Positions 14,584 through 23,313 are shown, counted from the first letter of the stretch. The stretch: DNA of 64,000 nucleotides from Paenibacillus_D sp047238105 (GCF_047238105.1 NZ_JBDFMD010000001.1:7130001-7194000); one strand, 5' to 3'. Made by a program: numbers and translations. Notes: a model not told the origin generated them from the letters alone.

Positions 14584-17055
14584 ATGAAATATCTTGCGGT
14601 ACGATCTGCGATAGGAGGCACACTCGTCCTGGCAGCTGCGCTGGTGCTGGGCGGGTGCGATACTGATATAAAGCCGGAGGCGATCGATATGAGCAGCTAT
14701 GAATCTGTGTACGCAAATCCTTTTCCTTCACTAGAGCAGGAGTGGGAGGATTATGGCAACGGCGACCCTTTTGTGATGCGTTATGACGGACGTTATTACT
14801 TGTATGTAAGTACAAAGGATCACCGGGCAGGCATCAAAGCCTGGGAGTCGGACGATCTCGTCCATTGGCGTTATGCCGGGCTGGTCACAGAGGATCCGGT
14901 GTCTACCGGCGCTTATGCTCCGGAAGTCTTCTATTGGAATGGTTCCTTCTATCTCTATACCTCACCTGCGGGACAGGGTCACTACGTCTATCGCAGCGAG
15001 TCGCCGACCGGACCGTTCGAGCGGATCACAGACAATCTTGGGATGAGCATCGACGGTTCGGTGTTCATCGATGACGATGGCAGCTGGACCTTCACCCATG
15101 CCGGTACGGGCGGGATCGTCGGCGTGCCGATGGACGATCCGGTGACGTTCGGCTCCGGACGCACGCTGGAAGGCACGTTCCTCGGACATTGGACGGAAGG
15201 CTCGATGATCATCAAACGGGGCGGCATTTACTACATGACGCTTACAGGCAACCATGTGTTCAGCAAGGGCTACCGGGTACACTATGCGGTCTCCGAGGAC
15301 TCCCCGCTGGGCCCGTATACGATGCCCGCGAACAATCCGATAGCGATCAGCACCACAGCGGATTTCTTCGGTCTGGGCCATAGCTCGACCGTCATGGGAC
15401 CCGATCTGGACTCATATTATCTCGTCTACCACAATCTGGTCGGCAGCTCGGCGGAAGGCCCGCCGGTCCGGCAGATGAACATCGACCGGCTCGTATTTAA
15501 CGGGAAGAAGATGGATGTGCTCGGACCGACGAACTATGATCAGCCGGTGCCGCGGCAGCCTGACTTCTCGGATCGGCTGGACGAGTCGGTGAGCCCTGAC
15601 CGCTGGCATATAACCGCAATGGAGCATGGCAGAGGGGCGGTAAGCCAGGCATCTACGGAAGAGGTCTATACAGCAGAGTTTAATGTACAACCGCTTCGTG
15701 AAGGCAGCGGGGATACTCAGCTCGAGCTCTTGTTCGGTTATCGTGACGAAGCCAATTACGCTAGCGTGGCATTGGACTTTGCGGCTGGTCAAGCGCTGCT
15801 GGTTCATCATGCAGACGGACAACAAGAGACGCTCGGGGAAGCGGTGCTGCCTGCGGACGTGGATTGGACTAAGCTGCATAACGTCCGTCTCGAACGCGGG
15901 GAGTCAAGCTTGCGGCTGTATGTAGACGCGCGTCTAATTCTGGAAGTAATCGATGAAGGGAGAGCGGGCGCCGGCGGCATCGGTTACCGGTATGAAGGGG
16001 AAGAGCCGCTGGTATCGTATGTGGCCTTCGCTAATAGTGCTAATGGCAGCAGCGACTTCGAGACAGCCAAGCCGCTCCCGGGTACGGTCGAAGCGGTCCA
16101 CTACTTGGGAGGCCGCGGCCGCGGCTTCCATGTCGGGCAGACTGCCGATGCGCCAGCCTGGCGCATCGCGGATGGCACTGACGTGCGGGAGACGGAGGAC
16201 GGGAGCTATAGCGTCACGCTGAGCGAGAAGGGAGATTGGCTTCGCTACGCGCTCAATGTCTCTCAGAGCGGCACTTACGCGATCGATTTCACAGTAGGAT
16301 CCGCAGCCGTTCCGGCCAAGGTAGAAGTCATCGTGGATGGGCAATCGGCGGGCACCTTTAACGTGGAGAAACCCGAGGGTTTGCAAGAGGCAACCGCAGC
16401 CAAGGTCCGGGCCGGCACAATCGAACTGGAGCAGGGCTTCCGCGACCTGCAGCTGAAGCTGGCAGGCGGACAGCTGGCATGGCTGTCGGCGGACTTCAAT
16501 CTGGTCGACACCGCGCCCTTCCATGAGGAAGCGCTGCTGTCTTCATCAGGCGCGGACGATATCCATGGTGCCTGGAGCCGCGATGGCGAGCGTTATGCCG
16601 GTGCTAGCGATGGAGATGTGAAGATGTACGGCGGCAATGCCCGGTGGAGCGACTACACGATCGAGACCACCGTAGAATCCGGTGACGCCCCATCGGGAGA
16701 GACGGGCTTGCTGCTGCGGGTGACGAATGAATCCGATTTTGTCCATCAGGTTCAGGAAGCGCTCATGGGCTACTACGTATCGGTGAGCTCGGGCAAGCTG
16801 CAGCTGTACCGGCTTAATTACGACTCGACGCTAGTGGATGCCGTGCGCATCACGTTCCCTCGGAACGAATCGGTGCGACTGCGCGTCGAAGCTGAAGGCA
16901 GCACGATTCGGGCGTATTGGGGGGACGAACCCGATCCTGTCCTGACTTATGTTGATCCGGATGTTTTCATGCAGGGCCGAGCGGGGATTCGCTCCGTATA
17001 TGCGGACCAGCTCACGATTGGCGATCTGTCGGTTACATCCCTTCCTGCACCATAA
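14584..17055 (+). CDS. GH43-family glycosidase, surface lipoprotein
   Basis: An 823-residue protein with a lipoprotein signal (LVLGGC, cysteine 25). The N-terminal five-bladed propeller of glycoside hydrolase family 43 spans about residues 50-330, with the expected acidic triad visible in order: NGDPF (Asp61, base), SIDGS (Asp157, pKa modulator) and WTEGS (Glu205, acid). From about 345 there are three beta-rich stretches that look like concanavalin-like or carbohydrate-binding modules (about 345-485, 495-640 and 650-820). GH43 enzymes are mostly arabinofuranosidases, xylosidases or exo-galactanases. It would act at the cell surface and feed the co-encoded importer. The 4-base spacing to the permease implies one transcript. 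Confidence 0.88.
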   Translation: MKYLAVRSAIGGTLVLAAALVLGGCDTDIKPEAIDMSSYESVYANPFPSLEQEWEDYGNGDPFVMRYDGRYYLYVSTKDHRAGIKAWESDDLVHWRYAGLVTEDPVSTGAYAPEVFYWNGSFYLYTSPAGQGHYVYRSESPTGPFERITDNLGMSIDGSVFIDDDGSWTFTHAGTGGIVGVPMDDPVTFGSGRTLEGTFLGHWTEGSMIIKRGGIYYMTLTGNHVFSKGYRVHYAVSEDSPLGPYTMPANNPIAISTTADFFGLGHSSTVMGPDLDSYYLVYHNLVGSSAEGPPVRQMNIDRLVFNGKKMDVLGPTNYDQPVPRQPDFSDRLDESVSPDRWHITAMEHGRGAVSQASTEEVYTAEFNVQPLREGSGDTQLELLFGYRDEANYASVALDFAAGQALLVHHADGQQETLGEAVLPADVDWTKLHNVRLERGESSLRLYVDARLILEVIDEGRAGAGGIGYRYEGEEPLVSYVAFANSANGSSDFETAKPLPGTVEAVHYLGGRGRGFHVGQTADAPAWRIADGTDVRETEDGSYSVTLSEKGDWLRYALNVSQSGTYAIDFTVGSAAVPAKVEVIVDGQSAGTFNVEKPEGLQEATAAKVRAGTIELEQGFRDLQLKLAGGQLAWLSADFNLVDTAPFHEEALLSSSGADDIHGAWSRDGERYAGASDGDVKMYGGNARWSDYTIETTVESGDAPSGETGLLLRVTNESDFVHQVQEALMGYYVSVSSGKLQLYRLNYDSTLVDAVRITFPRNESVRLRVEAEGSTIRAYWGDEPDPVLTYVDPDVFMQGRAGIRSVYADQLTIGDLSVTSLPAP

Positions 17056-17095
17056 TACATCAAGCGATCGGTATGATCGGCAAGGAGCATAACAC

Positions 17096-18916
17096 ATGAA
17101 GGAAACTAGCAATTATCTTGATTACCCCAGACCGCAGTTCGTAAGGAAGCAATGGCAGAGCCTGAATGGGGAATGGGAATTCGACTATGATGACAGAGAG
17201 CAAGGCGACCGCGAGGGCTGGCAATCCGGCATGCCGCTGTCGCGGACGATCCAGGTGCCGTTCTGCTATCAGAGCGAGCTGAGCGGCATCGGGGAGAATG
17301 CGATGCATGATACGGTCTGGTACCGGCGTACGTTTCAGTTGGAGAGCAAAAGAGATAACTATCGTCAGCTGCTGCATTTCGGCGCCGTTGATTATGCCGC
17401 CTGGGTCTGGGTCAACGGCACCCTCGTGGCTGCCCATGAAGGCGGTCATACCCCGTTCTCGGCAGATATCACGCATGCAGTGCGGGGCGGGAGCAATGAG
17501 ATCGTCGTCAAGGCCCAGGATGACAGCCGGGATGTGACGCTGCCCAGAGGCAAGCAGTTCTGGAAGGAAGAACCCGAGCAGGTGTTCTATACGCGGACGA
17601 CCGGCATCTGGCAGACCGTGTGGCTTGAGGAAGTCTACCGCTCGTATCTGGATAAGGTGTTCATGACCCCGGATATCGACCGCAATGACATCCGCATCCG
17701 GGTTCACACGAAAGGCTGGGTGCCGGGATTGCAATTGCGCGCGCGCATCTCCTTCGATGGCAAGGTTGTGTCGGAGGATCTGTTCATGCTGAGCGAGGCG
17801 GAGGAGACGCGGACGATCGGGCTCCATGATTTCAACGATCATGGACTGGGGCGCTGGTGGTCGCCGGAAAAGCCACATCTGTATGACATTTCCTTCGAGC
17901 TGCTAGAGGAAGGAGAGGTTGTCGATCAGGCCGATAGCTACTTCGGCATGCGCAAGATCTCGGTTGAAGACGGCAAGGTCTGTCTGAACAACCGGCCTTA
18001 TGTGATGAAGCTGGTGCTCGATCAGGGGTATTTCCCGGGCGGCCTGCTCACGGCACCCTCCGGCGAGGCGCTGAGACGGGATGTCGAGCTGACGAAGGCG
18101 ATGGGCTTCAATGGTGCGCGCAAGCATCAGAAGATCGAAGATCCCCGGTACCTGTATTGGTGCGACAAGCTGGGACTGCTGGTATGGGGGGAGATGGCCA
18201 ACGCCTATCAATATTCGGAGACTTATGTGCAGCGGATGACGCGGGAATGGCAAGAGGCTGTGTTGCGCGACTACAATCACCCCTGCATCGTCGTATGGGT
18301 CCCCATCAATGAAAGCTGGGGTGTACCCAATATGCTGATCGACAAGCGACAGCAGCAGCATACGCTAGCGATGTATTATCTGACCAAGTCGCTGGATGCA
18401 ACCAGGCTGGTGCTGTCCAATGACGGCTGGGAGCATACGAAATCCGACCTCGCGACGATTCATGATTATGAGCACCGTAGAGAAGTGCTGGAGGAGCGTT
18501 ATGCGACAGCCGATGCCGCGATTGGCAGTATCGCCCAGAACCGCTGGATTTACGTCCCGGGCTACGAATATGGCGGAGAACCCATTCATCTATCCGAGTT
18601 CGGAGGGATCTCCTATCGCAAAGGGGACGCAGAAGGCTGGGGATACTCGGCTGCAGTCGATGCGGAGGACTTCCTGCAGCGGGTCATTGACGTCATGGAG
18701 CCGATCGCCAGCTCCAAGACGTTGCAGGGCTACTGTTATACGCAATTGACCGATATCGAGCAGGAGATCAATGGATTGCTCACCTTCGATCGAGAACCGA
18801 AGCTGCCGCTGGAAGTCATCCGTAAGCTTAATCAGGGAGAGTTTGGCGGCTTTATGGAAGAATTGCCCAAAGTTACAGAAGAGAATATAAGGAAAAAAGC
18901 TGCAGCTGTACAATAA
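17096..18916 (+). CDS. GH2-family beta-glycosidase (cytoplasmic)
   Basis: A 606-residue protein with no signal peptide. The sugar-binding jelly-roll domain (about 15-180; LNGEWEFDYDDRE, DTVWYRRTFQL, VWVNGTLVAAHEGGHTPF) is followed by the immunoglobulin-like domain and a TIM barrel. The acid/base is Glu406 in INESWG and the nucleophile Glu501 in LSEFGG, both in proper family-2 context. It probably cleaves an imported oligosaccharide inside the cell, as a beta-galactosidase, beta-glucuronidase or related enzyme; the exact sugar is not decided. Last gene of the importer operon; ATG after AAGGAG, terminator at 18939-18963. Confidence 0.9.
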   Translation: MKETSNYLDYPRPQFVRKQWQSLNGEWEFDYDDREQGDREGWQSGMPLSRTIQVPFCYQSELSGIGENAMHDTVWYRRTFQLESKRDNYRQLLHFGAVDYAAWVWVNGTLVAAHEGGHTPFSADITHAVRGGSNEIVVKAQDDSRDVTLPRGKQFWKEEPEQVFYTRTTGIWQTVWLEEVYRSYLDKVFMTPDIDRNDIRIRVHTKGWVPGLQLRARISFDGKVVSEDLFMLSEAEETRTIGLHDFNDHGLGRWWSPEKPHLYDISFELLEEGEVVDQADSYFGMRKISVEDGKVCLNNRPYVMKLVLDQGYFPGGLLTAPSGEALRRDVELTKAMGFNGARKHQKIEDPRYLYWCDKLGLLVWGEMANAYQYSETYVQRMTREWQEAVLRDYNHPCIVVWVPINESWGVPNMLIDKRQQQHTLAMYYLTKSLDATRLVLSNDGWEHTKSDLATIHDYEHRREVLEERYATADAAIGSIAQNRWIYVPGYEYGGEPIHLSEFGGISYRKGDAEGWGYSAAVDAEDFLQRVIDVMEPIASSKTLQGYCYTQLTDIEQEINGLLTFDREPKLPLEVIRKLNQGEFGGFMEELPKVTEENIRKKAAAVQ

Positions 18917-18938
18917 GTTAAAAGATTAGGATTGACCA

Positions 18939-18963
18939 AACCACGCCTGGCGTGGTTTTTTCT
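18939..18963 (+). terminator. Intrinsic terminator of the GH43/GH2 operon
   Basis: AACCACGCC, a two-base loop overlap and GGCGTGGTT form a tight hairpin followed by TTTTTCTTTT. It is immediately followed by a copy of the dispersed repeat. Confidence 0.85.
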
Positions 18964-18990
18964 TTTAGGCGAAGCCGTTTCAGCTTGTCC
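18963..18990. repeat. Dispersed intergenic repeat, copy C
   Basis: TTAGGCGAAGCCGTTTCAGC followed by TTGTCC; differs at two positions from the copy at 23183-23208. It directly follows a terminator T run. Confidence 0.5.
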
Positions 18991-19018
18991 CCGCTGGGGC
19001 CCAGATCTGTAAGGGGGA

Positions 19019-19402
19019 CTACCCCTCCAGTCGGTCTGTTCCTTCTTGCGTGGAAGAGCCATGGAGATCGTCCTTGTACTCCAAGTGCCGGTACCCCCAG
19101 CTACACATTTCATTTAGAATGGCTGATATCGACTCCCCGTAAGGCGATAAAGAATATTCGACTTTAGGCGGGATTTGCTGATATACAATTCTGACGACCA
19201 GTCCGTCCCGTTCGAGTTCTCGAAGGTGATTTGTCAGCATCCCCTGCGTAATATTCGGCAGCAGCCTCCTAAGTTCACCGAATCTTTTCGTTCCGTCATT
19301 CATCAGAATAAACAAGATCAAAGGTTTCCATTTGCCTCCGATCACTTTGAGCGTGGTAAGTATGCCGTTTGTGTGATCGTGCACCTTGGAGTTGACTCCC
19401 AT
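19019..19402 (-). CDS. HxlR-family transcriptional regulator
   Basis: A 127-residue winged-helix protein of the HxlR family: VIGGKWKPLILFILMNDGTKRFGELRRLLPNITQGMLTNHLRELERDGLV is the characteristic helix-turn-helix core (about residues 20-70), and the wing VEYSLSPYGESI follows. HxlR proteins such as YodB and HypR sense quinones, aldehydes or oxidants through cysteines; the only cysteine here is at about residue 103. It is divergent from a flavodoxin-fold oxidoreductase, which is the classical target of such regulators, with repeated TAGTACGAT elements between them. Confidence 0.9.
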   Translation of the reverse strand: MGVNSKVHDHTNGILTTLKVIGGKWKPLILFILMNDGTKRFGELRRLLPNITQGMLTNHLRELERDGLVVRIVYQQIPPKVEYSLSPYGESISAILNEMCSWGYRHLEYKDDLHGSSTQEGTDRLEG

Positions 19403-19462
19403 CTGATCAAGCCCTCCTTACCGTTCTCTAAGCCTATTTTATCAGGATACTCGTAAGGCGCA

Positions 19463-19557
19463 TAGTACGATGCTTTTTCATACCTAGTACGATTTTTCAT
19501 ACTGTCGTCTCTCTGCGGCAGAAAGGCTATTGGTACGTTTTTAGAAGATAGTACGAT
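19463..19557. promoter_or_regulatory. Putative HxlR operators (three TAGTACGAT repeats)
   Basis: TAGTACGAT occurs at 19463-19471, 19485-19493 and 19549-19557. The first two are 22 bases apart (two helical turns) inside a longer direct repeat with TTTTTCATAC. The region lies between the divergent HxlR and oxidoreductase genes, so regulator binding here is likely. Confidence 0.55.
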
Positions 19558-19639
19558 AATAAAGCGTACTTTACAATCCACTCCAAGTTGGCGAAAATGA
19601 GAACACATCGCGATGATATTAGTTGTGAGGATGATTATA

Positions 19640-20176
19640 ATGAACATAATGACGATCGTGGCTCATCCCGATCTGGCAGTCTCCAAGGCCAACAAGGTTT
19701 TCAGTAAGGAGCAGCAGAAGGCGGGCATTTACGTCCATGATTTGTATGATAAATATCCTGACTGGCGTGTTGATGTGCAGCATGAGCAGCAGCTCCTGCT
19801 TCAGCATGATCGAGTCGTCCTGCAGTTTCCTTTCTATTGGTACAGCTGTCCGCCTTTGTTGAAAAAATGGTTCGACGATGTGTTTTCATTCGGTTGGGCC
19901 TACGGACCAGGAGGAGATAAATTAAAGGGGAAGTCCTTTGTGATCGTTACTACGATTGGAGGTCCGGAGGATCAGTATGCGTCGGGCGGGTCCAACCAAT
20001 ACACCATCCGTGAGTTTTTACGACCAATCGAAAGAACGATCACCCGCTGCGGTGCTAGATATCTACCACCGTTCGCAACCTTTGACGTCAGCTCGCTTTC
20101 GGAAGAGGAGCTCGCGCAGCAGGCAAAGCAATGTCTCGATACCATTCAAACACCAGCTGATTTGCTCGTTAATTAA
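19640..20176 (+). CDS. NAD(P)H-dependent oxidoreductase, flavodoxin-like fold
   Basis: About 178 residues of the KefF/NQO1-like flavodoxin-fold family: start MTIVAHPDL, the FMN-binding loop VLQFPFYWYSCPPLLKKWFDDVFSFGWAYGPGG and the YTIREFLRPIERT helix. It reduces quinones or other electrophiles with NAD(P)H via FMN. ATG 19640 is chosen because GTGAGGA lies about eight bases upstream; the frame is open to 19613. Divergent HxlR regulator upstream suggests induction by electrophile stress. No terminator seen before the next unit. Confidence 0.87.
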   Translation: MNIMTIVAHPDLAVSKANKVFSKEQQKAGIYVHDLYDKYPDWRVDVQHEQQLLLQHDRVVLQFPFYWYSCPPLLKKWFDDVFSFGWAYGPGGDKLKGKSFVIVTTIGGPEDQYASGGSNQYTIREFLRPIERTITRCGARYLPPFATFDVSSLSEEELAQQAKQCLDTIQTPADLLVN

Positions 20177-20255
20177 CGTCCGAGAGCAGCCGATCTTTAT
20201 GATCTGCTGCTCTTTTGTTGGGCGGACAACAGGTTTGATTCAAATCATGACATTC

Positions 20256-20285
20256 TTGACACGACACCAAACGGTGACCTATAAT
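20256..20285 (+). promoter_or_regulatory. Promoter with ArsR-type operator in the spacer
   Basis: TTGACA (20256-20261) and TATAAT (20280-20285) are perfect consensus boxes 18 bases apart. The spacer holds GACACCAAACGGTGACC (20263-20279), an imperfect palindrome shared with the promoters at 21612 and 63576. The regulator would shut the promoter by occupying the spacer. Confidence 0.8.
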
Positions 20286-20345
20286 CAAAGCGCAGCAAAT
20301 TATATGAGAGTAACAGCCATGACTGGCAATATAGGAGAGGTTGTT

Positions 20346-20675
20346 GTGAGAGAAAGCAGCGAGTCAAGAGATGTTTTTGACGCGATTGCGGATTCGACCC
20401 GGCGGCAGTTGATCCACTTGTTATCCGAAGCGGATGAGATGCCGCTGCACGAGTTAACCCCGCATTTTGAGATGGGCCGAACCGCAGTATCCAAGCACTT
20501 GACCATTCTGAAGGAAGCCGATCTCGTCCATGACCGCAAAGTCGGCAGAGAGACGCGGTATAGTCTTAACGCCGCACCGCTCAGAGAAATTCAAGATTGG
20601 GTCGGTTTCTATAGCAAGTTCTGGCATACAAACATGATGCGTTTGGGCCAGTTATTGGAGGAGGAAGAAGATTGA
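20346..20675 (+). CDS. ArsR-family transcriptional regulator
   Basis: About 109 residues of the ArsR winged-helix type that partners SRPBCC proteins: SRDVFDAIADSTRRQLIHLL, then HELTPHFEMGRTAVSKHLTILKEADLV as the DNA-reading helices and GRETRYSLNAAPLREIQDWV. No metal-binding ELCVCDL motif, so it is not an arsenic sensor. Start GTG 20346 lies five bases after AGGAGAGG; ATG 20319 is an alternative. Its stop overlaps the start of the SRPBCC gene. The promoter at 20256-20285 carries the operator repeated elsewhere, so it is the best candidate for the regulator of that regulon, including itself. Confidence 0.88.
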   Translation: MRESSESRDVFDAIADSTRRQLIHLLSEADEMPLHELTPHFEMGRTAVSKHLTILKEADLVHDRKVGRETRYSLNAAPLREIQDWVGFYSKFWHTNMMRLGQLLEEEED

Positions 20676-21067
20676 GCTTGAAGTTGGAAATGGATTTTCT
20701 GTATACGACTACGATTGAGAAGCTTTGGACCGCGATTACTGATGCGAGCAAGCTGGAAAAATGGGTGCTGCCCAATAATTTTAAACCTGTTGTCGGGTAC
20801 CAATTTCAATTCCGCAACCAACCGAATGAATACTGGGACGGCATCATCGATGGGGAAGTGCTGGTCGTCGATCCGCCGAACCGCTTGTCCTACTCCTGGG
20901 CGGTCGGCGAGGAGAAGCATACCGTCAACTGGACGCTAAGGGATCTGGGAGACGGCAATGTCAATCTGCATCTCGAACAAACCGGATTCTCCAATCCGTA
21001 CGGTCTTGCCGGAGCGAAGCAGGGATGGAGCGCCTGGAGCGCCGAGTTGGAAAAACTGCTGGCCTAA
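20672..21067 (+). CDS. SRPBCC/AHSA1-like lipid-binding-fold protein
   Basis: A 131-residue START-like protein (activator of Hsp90 ATPase homologue 1-like): IEKLWTAITDASKLEKWVLPNNFKP at the N-terminus and GFSNPYGLAGAKQGWSAWSAELEKLLA closing helix. These proteins bind hydrophobic small molecules and commonly form operons with ArsR regulators of this type; their physiological role is mostly unknown. TTG start overlapping the ArsR stop (TTGA), so translation is coupled. Confidence 0.87.
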   Translation: MSLKLEMDFLYTTTIEKLWTAITDASKLEKWVLPNNFKPVVGYQFQFRNQPNEYWDGIIDGEVLVVDPPNRLSYSWAVGEEKHTVNWTLRDLGDGNVNLHLEQTGFSNPYGLAGAKQGWSAWSAELEKLLA

Positions 21068-21137
21068 ATGTTTTGGGCCCGGAAAAAATCGAACGATAAG
21101 TAGTGGAGAGGAGAGGGAGGCGGGAGAAATGAGCTCG

Positions 21138-21170
21138 TGCTTACGAAGCCAGCCCTTCTTCTCGTAGCGG
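21138..21170. repeat. Dispersed intergenic repeat, copy A
   Basis: GTGCTTACGAAGCCAG at 21138-21153 is exactly repeated at 23149-23164. In both places a CTTCTT/TTTTCTTT stretch follows. The interval 21068-21225 has no gene. Confidence 0.5.
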
Positions 21171-21225
21171 TCATAAGTACGTTATTTCAGAATCGAGCTA
21201 CTAGCCTTGACTTGGAGGGGACATA

Positions 21226-21606
21226 ATGGAGGAGTTTGCAGCATACTTAGCGAGTATCGATAACCCTGACCATCGCAGCCGGGTGGAAGAAGTGTTTGCT
21301 TGGGTATTTCGGACATTCCCTGAATTGATGCCAAAAGTGGCATGGAATCAACCGATGTTTACCCACCGCGAAACTTATATCATCGGCTTTAGCGTATCCA
21401 AACAGCATATGGCTGTTTCCCCTGAAGCGGCAGGGATCATAAGATTTACAGAAGAGATTGGGAAGGCCGGGTTTAAACACACCAACCAGTTGGTTCGTTT
21501 TCCTTGGAACCGTCCATTTGATTTCGAATTATTAGAGAAAATGATCGCTTTCAATATAGAGGATAAGGCGAATTGCAAGACGTTTTGGAGGGCTGATAGT
21601 CCATAA
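21226..21606 (+). CDS. DUF1801 / YdhG-like protein
   Basis: A 126-residue protein of the DUF1801 (YdhG, iron chaperone Fra-like) fold: FAAYLASIDNPDHRSRVEEVFAWVFRTFPELMPKVAWNQPMF and a FSVSKQHMAVSP strand, with the F-x-W-x-RPFD segment and final helix. Function in bacteria is poorly known; Bacillus Fra (YdhG) has been proposed to assist iron delivery. ATG after GGAGGGG. It is transcribed alone before the promoter at 21612. Confidence 0.8.
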   Translation: MEEFAAYLASIDNPDHRSRVEEVFAWVFRTFPELMPKVAWNQPMFTHRETYIIGFSVSKQHMAVSPEAAGIIRFTEEIGKAGFKHTNQLVRFPWNRPFDFELLEKMIAFNIEDKANCKTFWRADSP

Positions 21607-21611
21607 CAGGA

Positions 21612-21664
21612 TTGACAGGACACCAAATGGTGACCTATAATCAAATAGTCACTAAATGGTGTCC
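21612..21664 (+). promoter_or_regulatory. Promoter with two ArsR-type operators
   Basis: TTGACA (21612-21617) and TATAAT (21636-21641) are 18 bases apart, with GGACACCAAATGGTGACC filling the spacer (21618-21635). A second, overlapping-type site GTCACTAAATGGTGTCC lies downstream at 21648-21664. The core is the same as at 20256-20285, so the reductase gene at 21695 is probably in the same regulon. Confidence 0.82.
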
Positions 21665-21694
21665 TATACCAAGGAACAAATGGAGGAATAAATA

Positions 21695-22402
21695 ATGAGT
21701 TTTTTCCAAGATATGTTCTCCATATTTAAAAAGAGAGAATTGGCGTTTTTGGAGAGCTATAAGGAATCTGAAGATGTCTATTCATTTTTATTTAAAAAAG
21801 AAAACGATGTAACCTGGAAAGCAGGACAATACGGCTTATTCATCATTACCCACCGCAAAGTCAAAAACAGCACCAAGCCATTCAGTATTGCATCTGCTCC
21901 CCTTGAGGATGTTGTTCGAATCACTACGCGTATAAGTGATCAGCCGAGCGATTACAAAAAAGCACTGCTGGAGCTAAAGCAAGGCATGAAAATAAAAATG
22001 GGCGGTCCCGTTGGGTCGTTTCACCTGGATCACACCAAGCCTTCCCTCCTAATTGCAGGCGGAATCGGAATCACTCCGTTTCGGGCAATGCTCAAACAAA
22101 TGGCAGCCGCAGGGAATAAAGGGGGACAACCCATCCAGCTTCTCTATTTAGATAGCAATAAGTCCTACTTATATAAAGATGAATTGGATGCTTTGGCTAA
22201 CCAGCTTTCCTTTAAGGTAACCTATCTTGATTCGAGGGATGAGTTAGAGCAGGAGATGAACCAATATATTAACTTACACAAAGACAAGGCCAACTACTTG
22301 ATTGCAGGACCGAAGTCGATCGTAGATTCGCTTTCCTCTACGATCAAGCAGAATAATATTCCGAAACGGAATATCCAAAAGGATGCCTTCTTTGGGTACT
22401 AA
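21695..22402 (+). CDS. FAD/NAD(P)-binding oxidoreductase (ferredoxin reductase-like)
   Basis: A 235-residue protein of the ferredoxin-NADP reductase superfamily: FAD-domain KPFSIASAP (flavin-binding RxYS-like motif in variant form) and GGPVGSFHLD, then the NAD(P)-binding domain with LLIAGGIGITPFRAMLKQM and YLIAGPKSIVDSL, ending DAFFGY. It lacks a 2Fe-2S domain, so it would pass electrons to or from a separate partner. ATG after GGAGG. The dual-operator promoter at 21612 ties it to the ArsR regulon together with the DoxX-like gene at 63678. Confidence 0.88.
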   Translation: MSFFQDMFSIFKKRELAFLESYKESEDVYSFLFKKENDVTWKAGQYGLFIITHRKVKNSTKPFSIASAPLEDVVRITTRISDQPSDYKKALLELKQGMKIKMGGPVGSFHLDHTKPSLLIAGGIGITPFRAMLKQMAAAGNKGGQPIQLLYLDSNKSYLYKDELDALANQLSFKVTYLDSRDELEQEMNQYINLHKDKANYLIAGPKSIVDSLSSTIKQNNIPKRNIQKDAFFGY

Positions 22403-22419
22403 CCCTCACAAGTTTCGAG

Positions 22420-22444
22420 CCCACGCCTGACGTGGCTTTTTTGT
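22420..22444 (+). terminator. Intrinsic terminator after the FNR-like reductase
   Basis: CCACG, loop CCTGA, CGTGG followed by CTTTTTTG. The next 40 bases hold a partial copy of the CTTCGAAG...CCCCACTTTGTAGGG hairpin seen intact at 36310-36368. Confidence 0.75.
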
Positions 22445-22526
22445 TCTTAAGCTTCGAAGCCAAGCCCCACTTTGTAGGGTTATTTTATGATGAATACCGC
22501 TTGAACAAAATGAGGGGGGTAAACCA

Positions 22527-23054
22527 ATGCAATCTATTAACAATTCGCCTGTCGTTTACCTGATCTCAGGACCGCTAGGCGTCGGTAAATCAACCATTTC
22601 CAAAACGCTGGCTAACACGATGCAACAATGTGCATTGATCGAGGGTGATCTCCTATTGCACATGTACCACGGAGAAACCGAGCCGCCTTGGGAGGATCGT
22701 CTCCGGTTAGCTTGGCTTCATATCGCAGCTGTGACGCGTAACCTGGTGCGGGAAGGGCTGGACGTGGTGATCGATTTCGTCGTGGAAGACGAGCTGAGTT
22801 GGTTCTGTGACCAGATAGCCGATCTAGATGGGGCCCTTCATTATGTTGTGCTGCACGCAGAACCAGGTACCATCTCCGCACGGCTCGATAAGCGGGGCGA
22901 TCCGGAGTCGATTCACCGCTCGCTCTTCCTTCGGAACAAGTTGATGGCATCTCCGAACAATCAGCCCTTCCTGCTGGACGCAGGCAGCAAACAGCCGGAT
23001 GAGCTTGCTCAGGACATCTTGAAGGATGACCGGTTTCACATGATGAAAAGGTAG
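22527..23054 (+). CDS. P-loop kinase-like protein (AAA/shikimate-kinase-like fold)
   Basis: A 175-residue protein with Walker A GPLGVGKSTIS (about residues 13-23), a short lid-like region and R-rich segments (SARLDKRGDPESIHRSLFLRNK). It resembles small nucleotide or antibiotic kinases and zeta-toxin-like P-loop proteins, but no substrate motif is decisive. ATG after GAGGGGGG. Transcribed alone and followed by a terminator at 23055-23082. Confidence 0.75.
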   Translation: MQSINNSPVVYLISGPLGVGKSTISKTLANTMQQCALIEGDLLLHMYHGETEPPWEDRLRLAWLHIAAVTRNLVREGLDVVIDFVVEDELSWFCDQIADLDGALHYVVLHAEPGTISARLDKRGDPESIHRSLFLRNKLMASPNNQPFLLDAGSKQPDELAQDILKDDRFHMMKR

Positions 23055-23082
23055 AAAAAGCCGCATACATCGCGGCTTTTTT
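23055..23082 (+). terminator. Intrinsic terminator after the P-loop kinase-like gene
   Basis: AAAAAGCCGC, loop ATACATC, GCGGCTTTTTT starting right at the stop codon; can work on both strands. Confidence 0.88.
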
Positions 23083-23148
23083 GAATTCTAAAGTATATGA
23101 TTCTCTCATCTACTTGACTTATATTTTTCCGACAAAGGGCGACGCCAT

Positions 23149-23209
23149 GTGCTTACGAAGCCAGTTTTTCTTTGCAAAACTCTTAGGCGTAGCCGTTTCA
23201 CCTTGTCCG
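23149..23209. repeat. Dispersed intergenic repeat, copy B (composite)
   Basis: Contains both repeat blocks: GTGCTTACGAAGCCAG (23149-23164, as in copy A) and TTAGGCGTAGCCGTTTCACC (23183-23202, as in copies C and D), so it links the partial copies into one element of about 60 bases. Confidence 0.55.
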
Positions 23210-23313
23210 TCAAGAAGCGGATTCATATTTATTATATGGTTCTACATGAATCTTATATTGACCGACCGCAACGTAGTTTGTAAGATTGGGATACATATGT
23301 ATACATAGATAAA

